A stretch of DNA of 20,092 nucleotides from DALYJJ01 sp031969915 (GTDB lineage: Bacteria > Acidobacteriota > Terriglobia > Bryobacterales > Bryobacteraceae): assembly GCA_031969915.1 (NCBI GenBank), contig DALYJJ010000114.1:1-20092 (forward strand). The letters run 5' to 3'. The notes below the pieces were generated by a model. That model searched no databases, was not told the origin of the DNA, and saw only the letters and a program-made list of their open reading frames with translations. The position numbers were made by a program, and so were the translations under genes. Positions 8,318-16,182 of this stretch are shown piece after piece. Each line of letters starts with the position of its first letter. Within the stretch, counting starts at the first letter, position 1.

Positions 8318-8880
8318 CGGAAGCCGACCTGGCGAGGCGGCTGCTGGCAGGTGACGAGGGCGCCTTCGACGACTTCGTCGATCACTTCCAGCGGCGCGTC
8401 TTTCACTACGTCTTCCTGATGTGCGGGAGCCGCGAAGACGCCGAGGAGGTGGCCCAGGAGACGCTCCTCAAGGTCTTTGCCAGCCTCGACCAGTTGCGCG
8501 ATCCGGAACGGGTGAAGGCGTGGGTGTTCCGGATCGCGAAGAACGCCTGCCTGATGAAGCGGCGGCGGAGTGTCTTCGCCCCCAAACACGAATTGCCGTT
8601 GGAGGACGGCGCCCACGAGGTGGCCGACCGGTCACCCGCGCCGGAGGAGCGCATCTTACGCAATGAGATGCGGGAGTTGGTGCACCGCGCCCTGGCGTCC
8701 CTGCCGGAGATCTACCGGTCGGTGATCCTGCTGCGCGAGTTCGAAGAGTTGTCGACGGCGGAGGCGGCCGAAGTGCTGGATGTGAGCGAGGATGTGGTCA
8801 AGACGCGGCTGCACCGGGGCCGCCTGGCTTTGCGCCAGGCCCTCGACGCGCTGTTGGAATCGCCCGCCTCTGTGAGGTAA
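8296..8880 (+). CDS. ECF-type RNA polymerase sigma factor
   Basis: The 194-residue product has the two-domain layout of group IV (ECF) sigma factors. Region 2 spans about residues 18-92, with DAEEVAQETLLKVF (residues 48-61) and the promoter-melting and -10 recognition stretch around ERVKAWVFRIAKN (71-83). Region 4 spans about 124-185, with LPEIYRSVILLREFEELS and the helix-turn-helix STAEAAEVLDVSEDVVKTRL (153-172). The ATG lies inside the end of the nucleoside-hydrolase-like gene in another frame, which suggests translational coupling. The anti-sigma gene begins 4 nt after its stop codon. ECF genes usually activate their own operon; no convincing autoregulated promoter motif was found upstream. 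The inducing signal is unknown. Confidence 0.95.
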   Translation: MQRTPEVTEADLARRLLAGDEGAFDDFVDHFQRRVFHYVFLMCGSREDAEEVAQETLLKVFASLDQLRDPERVKAWVFRIAKNACLMKRRRSVFAPKHELPLEDGAHEVADRSPAPEERILRNEMRELVHRALASLPEIYRSVILLREFEELSTAEAAEVLDVSEDVVKTRLHRGRLALRQALDALLESPASVR

Positions 8881-8884
8881 CCGC

Positions 8885-9142
8885 ATGGCCAATGAGTGCA
8901 ACGACATCATGGCGCGCCTTTCGGCGGATCTGGAAGGCGAACTCTCCGCCGAGGCGATCGACGAAATGGAGCGTCACATCGAAGGCTGCGGCCCCTGCGT
9001 CGAGTACATGGAGAGCGTCAAGAAGAGCATCGCGCTCTGCAAGGCGAACCTGCCCGTGGAGCAGCCGAGGCCGCTCGACGAAGACGCCCGAAAGGAACTG
9101 CGCGCCGCCTACCAGCGCATGGTGGCGGCGCGCAAAAGCTGA
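8885..9142 (+). CDS. Zinc-binding anti-sigma factor (ZAS/zf-HC2), soluble
   Basis: The 85-residue product carries Cys5, then His31-x3-Cys35-x2-Cys38, the zinc-ligand set of the ZAS anti-sigma domain. Its pattern is EGELSAEAIDEMERHIEGCGPC. It has no transmembrane segment, so it should act in the cytoplasm by holding the sigma factor encoded just upstream. A GAGGT ribosome-binding sequence overlaps the end of the sigma gene and supports the ATG. The tail after the zinc domain is charged and helical. Soluble ZAS proteins such as RsrA release their sigma factor on thiol oxidation. Cys52 is an additional cysteine, but a redox role here is speculative. Confidence 0.9.
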   Translation: MANECNDIMARLSADLEGELSAEAIDEMERHIEGCGPCVEYMESVKKSIALCKANLPVEQPRPLDEDARKELRAAYQRMVAARKS

Positions 9143-9151
9143 ACCCGAGCG

Positions 9152-9679
9152 TCAGGACGCCGCCGTCGCCGCCATCTGCCCTTCGTCCGCCGAAGGTCCG
9201 TAAATGGACGGCACCGGGATGTTGTTCATTCGCAGATAGACGGTCAACTGCCCGCGGTGGTGAACCAGGTGATTCATGATGAAGCTGCGAATCACCGCGA
9301 TGCGCGGCATGGCGAACATCTTCTGCCCGCCGGCGAGCATCGTCCAGGTCGCTGCGTAGTCGGCGTCGCTCGCGTTGGCAAGCGCGGCGCGGGCTTCCGC
9401 AACGCCTTGGTCCCACTTCGCCAGCAGCGCCGCGTTGGACGCCGCACACTCCTCTTTGTACGGCGGCGCACCCGGCGGAGCGATGTCCAGTTCGCTCGTG
9501 TTCATGGTCATCGTCGCCCAGCCCGGCACGTTGGCGATGTGGCTGGCGAGGGAACCCAGGTCGAACGACTTCTCGTGCGGCTTGTAGGAAAATGCGGAGT
9601 CGGCGCAGCGCTCCAGCACGCGGCGCGTGGTGGCCGCCTCGTGGTCGAACTCAGGTAGTAGCGTTTGAGCGATGGTCAA
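9152..9679 (-). CDS. DinB-fold putative metal-dependent protein, TTG start
   Basis: The 175-residue product is a DinB/YfiT-type four-helix bundle. The likely metal ligands are His47 (LGSLASHIAN), His137 and His141 (IMNHLVHHRGQLTVYL), matching the family's His...His-x3-His triad. The C-terminus NNIPVPSIYGPSADE is typical of a subgroup common in acidobacteria. I chose the TTG at 9679 because GGAGG lies exactly 7 nt upstream and homology-like sequence begins with TIAQTLLPEFDHE. An ATG far upstream would add about 60 unrelated residues across the divergent promoter region. Family members include thiol-dependent S-transferases and many proteins of unknown reaction, despite the name 'damage-inducible'. 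The gene converges on the anti-sigma gene with only 9 nt between the two stops. Confidence 0.9.
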   Translation of the reverse strand: MTIAQTLLPEFDHEAATTRRVLERCADSAFSYKPHEKSFDLGSLASHIANVPGWATMTMNTSELDIAPPGAPPYKEECAASNAALLAKWDQGVAEARAALANASDADYAATWTMLAGGQKMFAMPRIAVIRSFIMNHLVHHRGQLTVYLRMNNIPVPSIYGPSADEGQMAATAAS

Positions 9680-9686
9680 GGGAGAA

Positions 9687-9691
9687 CCTCC
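9687..9691 (-). promoter_or_regulatory. Ribosome-binding site that fixes the TTG start
   Basis: The minus strand reads GGAGG here, followed by seven bases and TTG at 9679-9677. It is one of the strongest Shine-Dalgarno matches in the window, and it sets the start of the DinB-fold gene at a rare codon. Confidence 0.8.
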
Positions 9692-9750
9692 AGGCCTTCG
9701 ATATTCGCTTTTTATTCGCTTGGCGTCAAGGCCCATTTCCGTAAATTGTT

Positions 9751-9766
9751 TGTGACTGCGGTCACC
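9751..9766 (+). promoter_or_regulatory. CRP/FNR-like operator upstream of the polyferredoxin gene
   Basis: TGTGA-CTGCGG-TCACC matches nine of ten bases of the CRP half-site consensus TGTGA-N6-TCACA. It contains GTGAC and GTCAC as perfect inverted arms. It lies in the divergent region 38 nt before the polyferredoxin ATG and about 70 nt upstream of the DinB-fold start, so it could act on either gene. Regulators of the CRP/FNR superfamily commonly control redox genes. No such regulator is encoded in the window. Confidence 0.5.
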
Positions 9767-9803
9767 GTAAGCGCAGGCCGGCGGAGATACGATCGAGAGC
9801 AGG

Positions 9804-10856
9804 ATGGCCACGGTCCTCGACGCGCCCGCTCCGGCAAAACAGAAGAAGAAACTGGTCCGCCGCACGCTCCGCGACCGGTCGCAGGCGATCCGCCGGACCG
9901 TGCAGGTTCTGTTCCTCGCCTTGAACGTCTGGATCGGCGTGGAGTTCTACCTGTTTGTGCGCTATTTCGAGAGCGGCGAAGGCGCGCAGATCGACAGGCC
10001 ATCGGGTGTCGACGGCTGGCTGCCGATTGCTTCGCTGATGAACCTGAAGCAATGGGTTCTCACCGGCGATATCCCGCAATCGCACCCCGCGGGCATGTTC
10101 CTGCTGCTCGCGTTCGCGGGCGTCTCGCTGGTGTTCCGCAAGGCGTTCTGCAGTTGGCTCTGCCCGGTGGGAACCGTATCGGAGTACCTCTGGAAAGTCG
10201 GCCGCGAGACATTCCGCCGGAACTTCGCGGCGCCTCGATGGTTGGACCTGCCGCTGCGGTCGCTGAAGTACATTCTGCTGGGTCTCTTTGGGTATGCCGT
10301 CTACAGCATGAGTCCCCTGGCCATCCGGCAGTTCATGGAGTCGCCGTACGGCATCATCTCCGACGTCAAGATGTTGAACTTCTTCCGCGACCTTTCGGTT
10401 ACCGCGGCGGCGGTGCTGGCGCTCCTTGTCCTGGGTTCGTTCTTTGTTCAGAACTTGTGGTGCCGGTACCTGTGCCCCTATGGCGCGCTGATGGGGCTGG
10501 TCTCCCTGCTGAGTCCGGCGCGAATTCGCCGCGAGGCCGGGCCCTGCATCGACTGCGGCAAGTGCGCCAAGGCATGCCCCTCGCTGCTGCCGGTGGACCA
10601 GTTGGTGCAAATCCGCTCGGCCGAATGCACGGGATGCCTGGAGTGTGTTGCCGTGTGCCCGGCGGAGGGCGCACTGTCGATGGTCACGGTTCCGGCCGGG
10701 CGCAGCGTCCCGCCATGGGTTATGGCTGCGGGCATGGCTGCCATTTTCTTCGGAGTCACAGGCGCCGCCATCGCATCCGGCCACTGGGATATGAACGTGC
10801 CCCTGGACATCTATCGCTCGCTGGTGCCGCGGGCCCACGAATTCGGCCACCCGTAA
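9804..10856 (+). CDS. Membrane polyferredoxin, NapH/NosR/CcoG-like 4Fe-4S protein
   Basis: The 350-residue product has a basic cytoplasmic N-terminus and transmembrane segments at about 33-52, 97-112, 153-170, 198-217 and 305-325. Two CxxxCP motifs lie at membrane borders: Cys116/Cys120 (FCSWLCP) and Cys220/Cys224 (WCRYLCP). Two 4Fe-4S ferredoxin motifs follow: Cys248, 251, 254 and 258 (CIDCGKCAKACP), and Cys275, 278, 281 and 285 (CTGCLECVAVCP). This set matches the electron-transfer region shared by NapH, the C-terminal part of NosR, and CcoG/RdxA proteins. Those proteins move electrons across or along the membrane or help assemble copper oxidases. No nap, nos or cco genes are nearby, so the partner is unknown. 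It is divergent from the DinB-fold gene and converges on the large VWA gene with 15 nt between stops. Confidence 0.92.
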   Translation: MATVLDAPAPAKQKKKLVRRTLRDRSQAIRRTVQVLFLALNVWIGVEFYLFVRYFESGEGAQIDRPSGVDGWLPIASLMNLKQWVLTGDIPQSHPAGMFLLLAFAGVSLVFRKAFCSWLCPVGTVSEYLWKVGRETFRRNFAAPRWLDLPLRSLKYILLGLFGYAVYSMSPLAIRQFMESPYGIISDVKMLNFFRDLSVTAAAVLALLVLGSFFVQNLWCRYLCPYGALMGLVSLLSPARIRREAGPCIDCGKCAKACPSLLPVDQLVQIRSAECTGCLECVAVCPAEGALSMVTVPAGRSVPPWVMAAGMAAIFFGVTGAAIASGHWDMNVPLDIYRSLVPRAHEFGHP

Positions 10857-10871
10857 CCGGGCGCCGTCGCG

Positions 10872-13355
10872 TCAACGCCGCGCGAAACTGTCGCGGACGC
10901 CGCGCCATTTGCGCTGGATCAGTTCGGAGAGGTTGAGCAGGATCGCCAACCCCAGGAGCAGGGGCCAGAGGCGCAAAGACGAATCGATGGTGCGCCCGCC
11001 GCCCTCGAACACTTCGGCCGGCTTGGGTTCGAAGCGACCGCCAGTAAACTCCGAGATGCTCCGCAGCAGGGACTCGTTGGAACCGAAATCCCGCATCTCC
11101 TCCTCCTGGCGATAGAAGCCGGTTTCGGGAAAGGCGCGCGATTCCACCACCGGGCGCACGCGAAACAAGCCGCGGCGGTCGCCCAAGGCCACCCGGCCCC
11201 GGTAGGCGCCCTCGGCCACCTTGCGCACCTCAATGGGCCGCTGGAAGCCGCCGGGACCGAAAACAAAAAGGTCGGGAATTGTCTTGGGTTCCGGCACGTG
11301 CCGGCCGAGCCGGTAATCCACGACCAGTTCGCCGTTGGCGCTGTCGAACTGCGCCGCCGCCTCCCCGGCCTGCGCGTGCGGCAGCAGGTCGCGCAGCAGG
11401 TTGCCCCAGAACCGGTCGTAGCCGCTCCAGCCGATCCAGTTCTGCGCCCAGCGCGGCTTGGCGTCGGAGGCGAAGACGGCTGCGCGTCCCAGGCCATACT
11501 GCCAGCGCGTGAGCAGCGGGTCTTTTTCGAGCGTCAGAATGGTCTCCGCCGTGTCCTTGGCGATGAACTTCACATACCCGCGGAGCGCCGGAGCGTCTTC
11601 CATTCCCACACCCTCGAGGATCTCCGATTCCTTGGCCACCTCCGCCTTCAGCGATTTCTCAATGGCCGTACTGCCTGTGTGCTCCATCACGTCCTTGAGC
11701 AGGATCTGCTCGAGGCCGGAGGGGTCGGTGAGGAAATAGGACTTGCCCTTGGCGTTGACCGCGACCTTCTCCAGGTACGCTTTGTTCACGTCCTGCCCGA
11801 GGCCGACCGTGGAGATGGTGACGCGGTTGTTGGCCGCCTCGCGCGAAAGACCGATGCTATCGCCTTCCTCCGAAATTCCGTCCGTCAGCAAGACGATGTG
11901 TTTGAAGGTGCCCTTGGCAGGGAGGATGCGGCGGTAGGCTTCACTGAGCGCGGGCGCGATCTGCGTGCCGCCGTCGGGCGTGATGCCGGCCACCAGGCGT
12001 TTGATCAGCGTCCGGTCCTCCGCGCGGCGGATGGGCACCGCCCACTGGAACGAGTTATCGAAGATCAGCACGCCCACCGAGTCGATGGGGCGAAGGTTCT
12101 CGATGACGCCGATCGCCGCCAGCCGCGCCAGCTCCATCTTCCGGCCTTCCATTGAAGAGGACTTGTCGACGATCAGCACCAACACGGTGCCCTCGGGACT
12201 GCGCGGCGGCGCCAACCGGGCGGGAAGCGCGCGTTCGAGCGGGTCGAGCTCACGGTTCTTCTCGTCGACGTAGCGGTTGCGCTCGCCGCCGATGACCACC
12301 AGCCCGCCGCCTTGCTTCACGAATTCTTCGAGCGCCGCTTTCCGCGGCTCGGGCACCGCCTGCAGATCCCAGTTATTGAAGACCACGAGTTGAAAGTCGT
12401 CGAACGGCTCAGTCAATTGCGAACTCGCGGCGCGGACGATTTCAAACTGCGAGGCTTCCAACGCCCGGAACAGGTTCGACTCGGTTCCGGACGGGTCGGA
12501 GGAGACATAGAGGAGTCGCGGGCGGCGCAGCGTCAGCGCCTGCTGGAAACGTACTTCGCCGTGGTCCGGGGTGGCAATGACGCCTTCCAGGTCCACCGCG
12601 CCGCTGGTGTTGATACTGGTGTGCAGGCGGAGCGTGCTGGCCCCCTGTTCGATCTCAACGGTGCTCGATCCCAGGGGCTTGCCTTCGGCGCTGAGCCGGA
12701 CCTCGGCCTTGCTGGCCGCGGGGGCGCGCAAGGAGAGTTCCAACGGGAAGCGTTCGCCGGTGAAGGCCAGTGCGGGCACATTGATCGCGTCCAGCTTTAA
12801 AGCGGGTTCGCCGCGGCCGGGCAAGCGATAGGTATCGACGGGAATCCCGGCGGCCCGCGCCTGCCAGGCGGCGCGCGCGGCGCTGCCCGAGTTCTCGCGG
12901 CCGTCGGAAATCAGCACCAGTCGCGGAACCAGCCCCGCGGGCACGGAAGCCGCGGCGAGCGAGATCGCCGACTCGATATCCGTTCCGCGTCCCGCCTCGC
13001 CGGGTGTGGACTTGAGTTTGCCCACTTCCTGCTCATCGAGCATGCGCGTTTCTCGGGCGAAGGGAAGGACGCGTGTCCAGTGCCGGCCGGCGGCCTTCTC
13101 GATCTCCGAGGCGAACCGCGCCGCTTTGGCCAGGTCCTCCGCCGGCACGCTGGCCGACGTGTCGACCAGAACAGCAACGGCCATTCTTGTTTCCGTGAGC
13201 CGCAGGCGCGGTTCAGCCAGTGCGAGCACCACCATGACGAAGGCCATCAGCTTCAGCGCCAGGCCGAGGGGCCGCGTGGTGCGCCGCCACTCGAAGAAAG
13301 CCCACGCCAGGGGGAGCGCGAGGAACAGCAAGACCCAGGTCCGTTCGAAGGTCAC
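10872..13355 (-). CDS. Large membrane protein with two VWA domains and a GATase-like domain
   Basis: The 827-residue product starts with two transmembrane helices (about 5-21 and 31-48). VWA domain 1 carries a complete-looking MIDAS metal site: DTSAS at 65-69, Thr125 and Asp151 in ISDG. A beta-rich linker follows, then a class-I glutamine-amidotransferase-like Rossmann region at about 279-360 (RLLYVSSDPSG to GGGLVVIGGERN). No catalytic Cys is visible there, so it is probably non-enzymatic. VWA domain 2 begins near 388 with a second complete MIDAS: DKSSS at 397-401, DGGT at 461-464 and TDG at 491-493. One C-terminal helix lies at about 797-812 (LWPLLLGLAILLNLSEL). The start is GTG at 13355, which overlaps the upstream BatA-like stop by 4 nt and has GGAGG 5 nt before it. 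It is the last gene of the MoxR operon. Such proteins are thought to act as periplasmic metal-dependent binding scaffolds; the ligand is unknown. Confidence 0.92.
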   Translation of the reverse strand: MTFERTWVLLFLALPLAWAFFEWRRTTRPLGLALKLMAFVMVVLALAEPRLRLTETRMAVAVLVDTSASVPAEDLAKAARFASEIEKAAGRHWTRVLPFARETRMLDEQEVGKLKSTPGEAGRGTDIESAISLAAASVPAGLVPRLVLISDGRENSGSAARAAWQARAAGIPVDTYRLPGRGEPALKLDAINVPALAFTGERFPLELSLRAPAASKAEVRLSAEGKPLGSSTVEIEQGASTLRLHTSINTSGAVDLEGVIATPDHGEVRFQQALTLRRPRLLYVSSDPSGTESNLFRALEASQFEIVRAASSQLTEPFDDFQLVVFNNWDLQAVPEPRKAALEEFVKQGGGLVVIGGERNRYVDEKNRELDPLERALPARLAPPRSPEGTVLVLIVDKSSSMEGRKMELARLAAIGVIENLRPIDSVGVLIFDNSFQWAVPIRRAEDRTLIKRLVAGITPDGGTQIAPALSEAYRRILPAKGTFKHIVLLTDGISEEGDSIGLSREAANNRVTISTVGLGQDVNKAYLEKVAVNAKGKSYFLTDPSGLEQILLKDVMEHTGSTAIEKSLKAEVAKESEILEGVGMEDAPALRGYVKFIAKDTAETILTLEKDPLLTRWQYGLGRAAVFASDAKPRWAQNWIGWSGYDRFWGNLLRDLLPHAQAGEAAAQFDSANGELVVDYRLGRHVPEPKTIPDLFVFGPGGFQRPIEVRKVAEGAYRGRVALGDRRGLFRVRPVVESRAFPETGFYRQEEEMRDFGSNESLLRSISEFTGGRFEPKPAEVFEGGGRTIDSSLRLWPLLLGLAILLNLSELIQRKWRGVRDSFARR

Positions 13356-15265
13356 GAGGCCCTCCGCATGGCGGTTGGGGCATCCGGCTCAGTGCGCACG
13401 GGCGTGCCCGCGGTGGTCGCGGTCCGCCGCCGTCCCCACAGGGCCCACTCGATGCCCAACCCGACCGCGCCCAGCACGGCCAGCCATTGCCAGAGATCCC
13501 TCGAGCCCGGAGGGGCCGGGTAGGAACGCGGCACGCCCGTCTTCACAGTGGAGGGCGGTTCCCAGACGGCATCCGGCACTTCCGGCAAAGTCAGCGAATA
13601 GACCATCTCGCGATCGCCCGCGGCCAGCCGCAGTGTGGCCGGAGAGCCCACGAAGAAGCGAAGCGTGCGGTCCTGCAGCGTGAACGGAATGGCCCGGCCG
13701 TCATCGGACTTGATGGAGATGGCCTTGGTGTCGATCCCGGGGTCGAGCACGGTGCTCACAGTCCCCACGGTGCCGGCATTCAACTCCCAGCGGCGGAACA
13801 CCTCCGGCGACATCCAGTGCAGAATGTTTGCGAACAGAAGCGGGGCGGTGAGTTCGTAGCGCGTATCGGTCTTCATGGGGTGGAAGCCGAGCGCGATGGC
13901 CCTCGGCTTGGACGGACGAGCGAGGATCACGGGCCCGCCCTCCGTTTCCGCCACCGCAATGTCGCCGTCGTTGGGGATGAAGGCCATGGCCTGATCGAGC
14001 TTCACGCCTTTGGTGCGAAGACCGCGTCCCAGCAGGTGGTCGCTGTTCCACTGCCGGATCGCCACCTTCTCCAGCAGAGCGCGCCGCGCAATGGGACCGG
14101 CGCCCTGCGGCGGCTCGATCCAGATGCTCTCCACCTGGGGCTCGGCGGGAGGACGGAAGGCGTCGAGGATCAGCACGTCGGCATCGGGCTTGGCCTGGTA
14201 TTGAGCCGGCGAGCGGAAGACCGCCTCGACGCGAGGACTGGCCGAAAGAAGCGGCCGCAGCAGGTCAGGATTCTCGGAGTAGACCATCACGCGCAACGGC
14301 TTCTGCGCCGGCAGTTCGAAGACCGCGCGGTCGTCGCCCGGAAACGCGTCGTTGCCCAGCAGCCGCGCCTCCAGCCACCCATTCGCCTTGGTGCGGTAGC
14401 TGAAGGTCACGTTCTGCTCGACGCCGGGCGGCAGCGTGAGCACTTGACGGCCGGCGGGCGCGCCGCCGAACTGAAGGGCGAGCGGGACGGTCTGCGCGCG
14501 CGAACCATAGTTGCGTGCGGCGATGAAGATCTCCCAGAGGTCGCCGCCGGAGGCCGCGCGCCGCAGGCCGATCTTGCGCAGACCGATGTTCTCCACCTCG
14601 GCCCGAACGGGCAGGATCCGGAGGTTCGCGGGCAGCGCCGGCAACGCGGCCAGGCTTTCAGAGGAGACGCGGCCGCCGGTCGCCAGGACGATCTCGCCCG
14701 GGCGCTGGGCGTGCAGCCGCTGGATGCGGTTGGCGAAGGCCAGGGCCTGGTCCAGATCAAGGCTCGACGAACGCGGCGTGGACTCCCGCACCGCTTTCAG
14801 CACGGCGTCGCGGTCGGCCTCAAACGCGGTGGCGGGTGACGCGAGCCCGTCGCAGCGCACCAGCATCACGCGGTCGCCCGCGGGGAGGACGTTGAGCCAG
14901 GCGCGCGCCGAGGCCCGGGCGGCTTCCATCAATGTGGTCCCGCGCACCGAAGCCTGCATCCACGCCGAAGTATCGAGCAGAAGCACGTGATCCCGCGACG
15001 TGCGATCCGGTGTGCCCCACTTCAGTTGCGCGATGGCGAGCAACAGCAGCGCCATGCTGAGTAACTGAACCAGAAGAGACCAGGGCTGTTGGATCCGGCG
15101 CCTCCGCTGGACGGCGACGGGCTGCTGCGTGGAGATCCAGAAGCGCAGCGTGGGAACTTTCTGACGGCGCCGGGAGCGGTCCAGCAGGTACAGCGCCACC
15201 GCCGCCGCCGACACGCCCGAGAGCAGGGCCATGAACTCGAACAGGCTGAGGTTGAGGAGGAACAT
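13352..15265 (-). CDS. BatA-like membrane protein with degenerate VWA domain
   Basis: The 637-residue product opens with the BatA/aerotolerance-regulator N-terminal layout. This has a helix at about 10-28, the conserved VPTLRFW segment (38-44), a basic stretch QRRRRIQQPW, and a second helix at about 63-80. A VWA-like domain follows, but its MIDAS reads DTSAW (98-102): the second serine is replaced by Trp. The later TDG-type motif is also absent (ATGGR instead). Metal binding is therefore unlikely. A long beta-rich middle region leads to a last helix near DLWQWLAVLGAVGLGIEWAL and a short basic tail. The ATG is the base directly after the DUF58 stop codon, and the gene's stop overlaps the next start. 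It probably pairs with the intact VWA proteins encoded on both sides of it. Confidence 0.9.
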   Translation of the reverse strand: MFLLNLSLFEFMALLSGVSAAAVALYLLDRSRRRQKVPTLRFWISTQQPVAVQRRRRIQQPWSLLVQLLSMALLLLAIAQLKWGTPDRTSRDHVLLLDTSAWMQASVRGTTLMEAARASARAWLNVLPAGDRVMLVRCDGLASPATAFEADRDAVLKAVRESTPRSSSLDLDQALAFANRIQRLHAQRPGEIVLATGGRVSSESLAALPALPANLRILPVRAEVENIGLRKIGLRRAASGGDLWEIFIAARNYGSRAQTVPLALQFGGAPAGRQVLTLPPGVEQNVTFSYRTKANGWLEARLLGNDAFPGDDRAVFELPAQKPLRVMVYSENPDLLRPLLSASPRVEAVFRSPAQYQAKPDADVLILDAFRPPAEPQVESIWIEPPQGAGPIARRALLEKVAIRQWNSDHLLGRGLRTKGVKLDQAMAFIPNDGDIAVAETEGGPVILARPSKPRAIALGFHPMKTDTRYELTAPLLFANILHWMSPEVFRRWELNAGTVGTVSTVLDPGIDTKAISIKSDDGRAIPFTLQDRTLRFFVGSPATLRLAAGDREMVYSLTLPEVPDAVWEPPSTVKTGVPRSYPAPPGSRDLWQWLAVLGAVGLGIEWALWGRRRTATTAGTPVRTEPDAPTAMRRAS

Positions 15266-16171
15266 CTAGCCTACAATCGCCCTCGTGCGCACCAGGGGTC
15301 CGAAAATGGCGTCTTCAATGGGCACCGAAGTGGGTAGCCCGATGTAGCGGCCGCCGTTGCTCAAGGCCAGCCGTTCAATCCCTTGTCCGTACTCGTCGAA
15401 GGCCCGGGTGTACGCTTCGCGCGCGCCGCCGTCGAAGGAGACGTCCAGGTGGTCTCCGGTTTCGGCGTCCTCCAGATCGAGTTCGCCTTCCCAGGGCGGC
15501 GTCCGGTCCTCGTCCGCCCAGAGATGAATGAGCAGCAGCTCGTGGCCGAAGTCGGCGAGATATTGAAGGGTCTTGCGGCAATCGGCGGTGTCGAGAAAAT
15601 CCGAGATCACGATCACCAGGCCGCGCTGCATGTACTTGCCGGCGAAGTCCCGCACGACGCGGCCGAAATCCGTGCGACGGCCCACGGGCAGTTGCGTCAG
15701 GAAGTCGACCGCCGGCGCGAAGCGGTGCCGGCCGCCGCCGCACAGGAACGAATCGTGGAGCGTGTCGCTGAAGGGCTGGAGCACGATGGTGTCGAGGCGC
15801 ACCAGCGCCACGTAGCTCAACGCCGCGGCCAGCTTCCGCGCGTAATCGAACTTGGGCTTGCCGCCGCCCTCCATCGATGCGCTGGTGTCGAGCAGCAGGC
15901 GCACCGGCACGCGGGGCTCCACCTGGAACATCTTCAGGAACAGTTTCTCGAGCCGCATGTAGGCGCGCCAGTTCACCGCGCGCAGGTCGTCGCCGTGATG
16001 GAAGTGGCGGTGATCGAGGAACTCCAGGCCGGGACCGGAAAAACGGGACGCGTTCCGGCCGCCCACCAAGCCCGGGAAGGACTTCTGCCAATGAATGGTG
16101 AGCCGCTCCAGTTTCTCAATGAAGCTCGACTCGACTAACGCCTCACGCGCCGCGCCGCCCCGGTCCGCCAT
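15266..16171 (-). CDS. DUF58-family VWA protein of the MoxR operon
   Basis: I start the 301-residue product at the ATG at 16171 (MADRGGAAREAL), 11 nt after the MoxR stop codon and preceded by GAAGGG. Longer in-frame starts would run back through the MoxR gene. Residues 59-83 hold the DUF58 signature GDDLRAVNWRAYMRLEKLFL, and a VWA-like fold follows with DTSAS at 95-99 and Asp191 in VISDF. I see no membrane segment, so it is probably cytoplasmic. DUF58 proteins are regularly encoded right after MoxR AAA+ ATPases and are thought to be their clients or adaptors for membrane VWA proteins. The gene abuts the BatA-like gene with no gap, which implies translational coupling. Confidence 0.93.
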   Translation of the reverse strand: MADRGGAAREALVESSFIEKLERLTIHWQKSFPGLVGGRNASRFSGPGLEFLDHRHFHHGDDLRAVNWRAYMRLEKLFLKMFQVEPRVPVRLLLDTSASMEGGGKPKFDYARKLAAALSYVALVRLDTIVLQPFSDTLHDSFLCGGGRHRFAPAVDFLTQLPVGRRTDFGRVVRDFAGKYMQRGLVIVISDFLDTADCRKTLQYLADFGHELLLIHLWADEDRTPPWEGELDLEDAETGDHLDVSFDGGAREAYTRAFDEYGQGIERLALSNGGRYIGLPTSVPIEDAIFGPLVRTRAIVG

Positions 16172-16182
16172 GGCTGCGCCCT

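Noticed and set aside
9680..9865. Upstream ATG at 9865 for the DinB-fold gene
   Set aside because: The added residues are unlike the family and run across the divergent promoter region and the polyferredoxin start. GGAGG placed 7 nt before the TTG at 9679 decides the start.
11298..14839. Several long plus-strand frames (for example 13487-14839) opposite the BatA-like and VWA genes
   Set aside because: They are antisense shadows caused by high third-position GC. The minus-strand genes have linked stops and starts and conserved motifs throughout.
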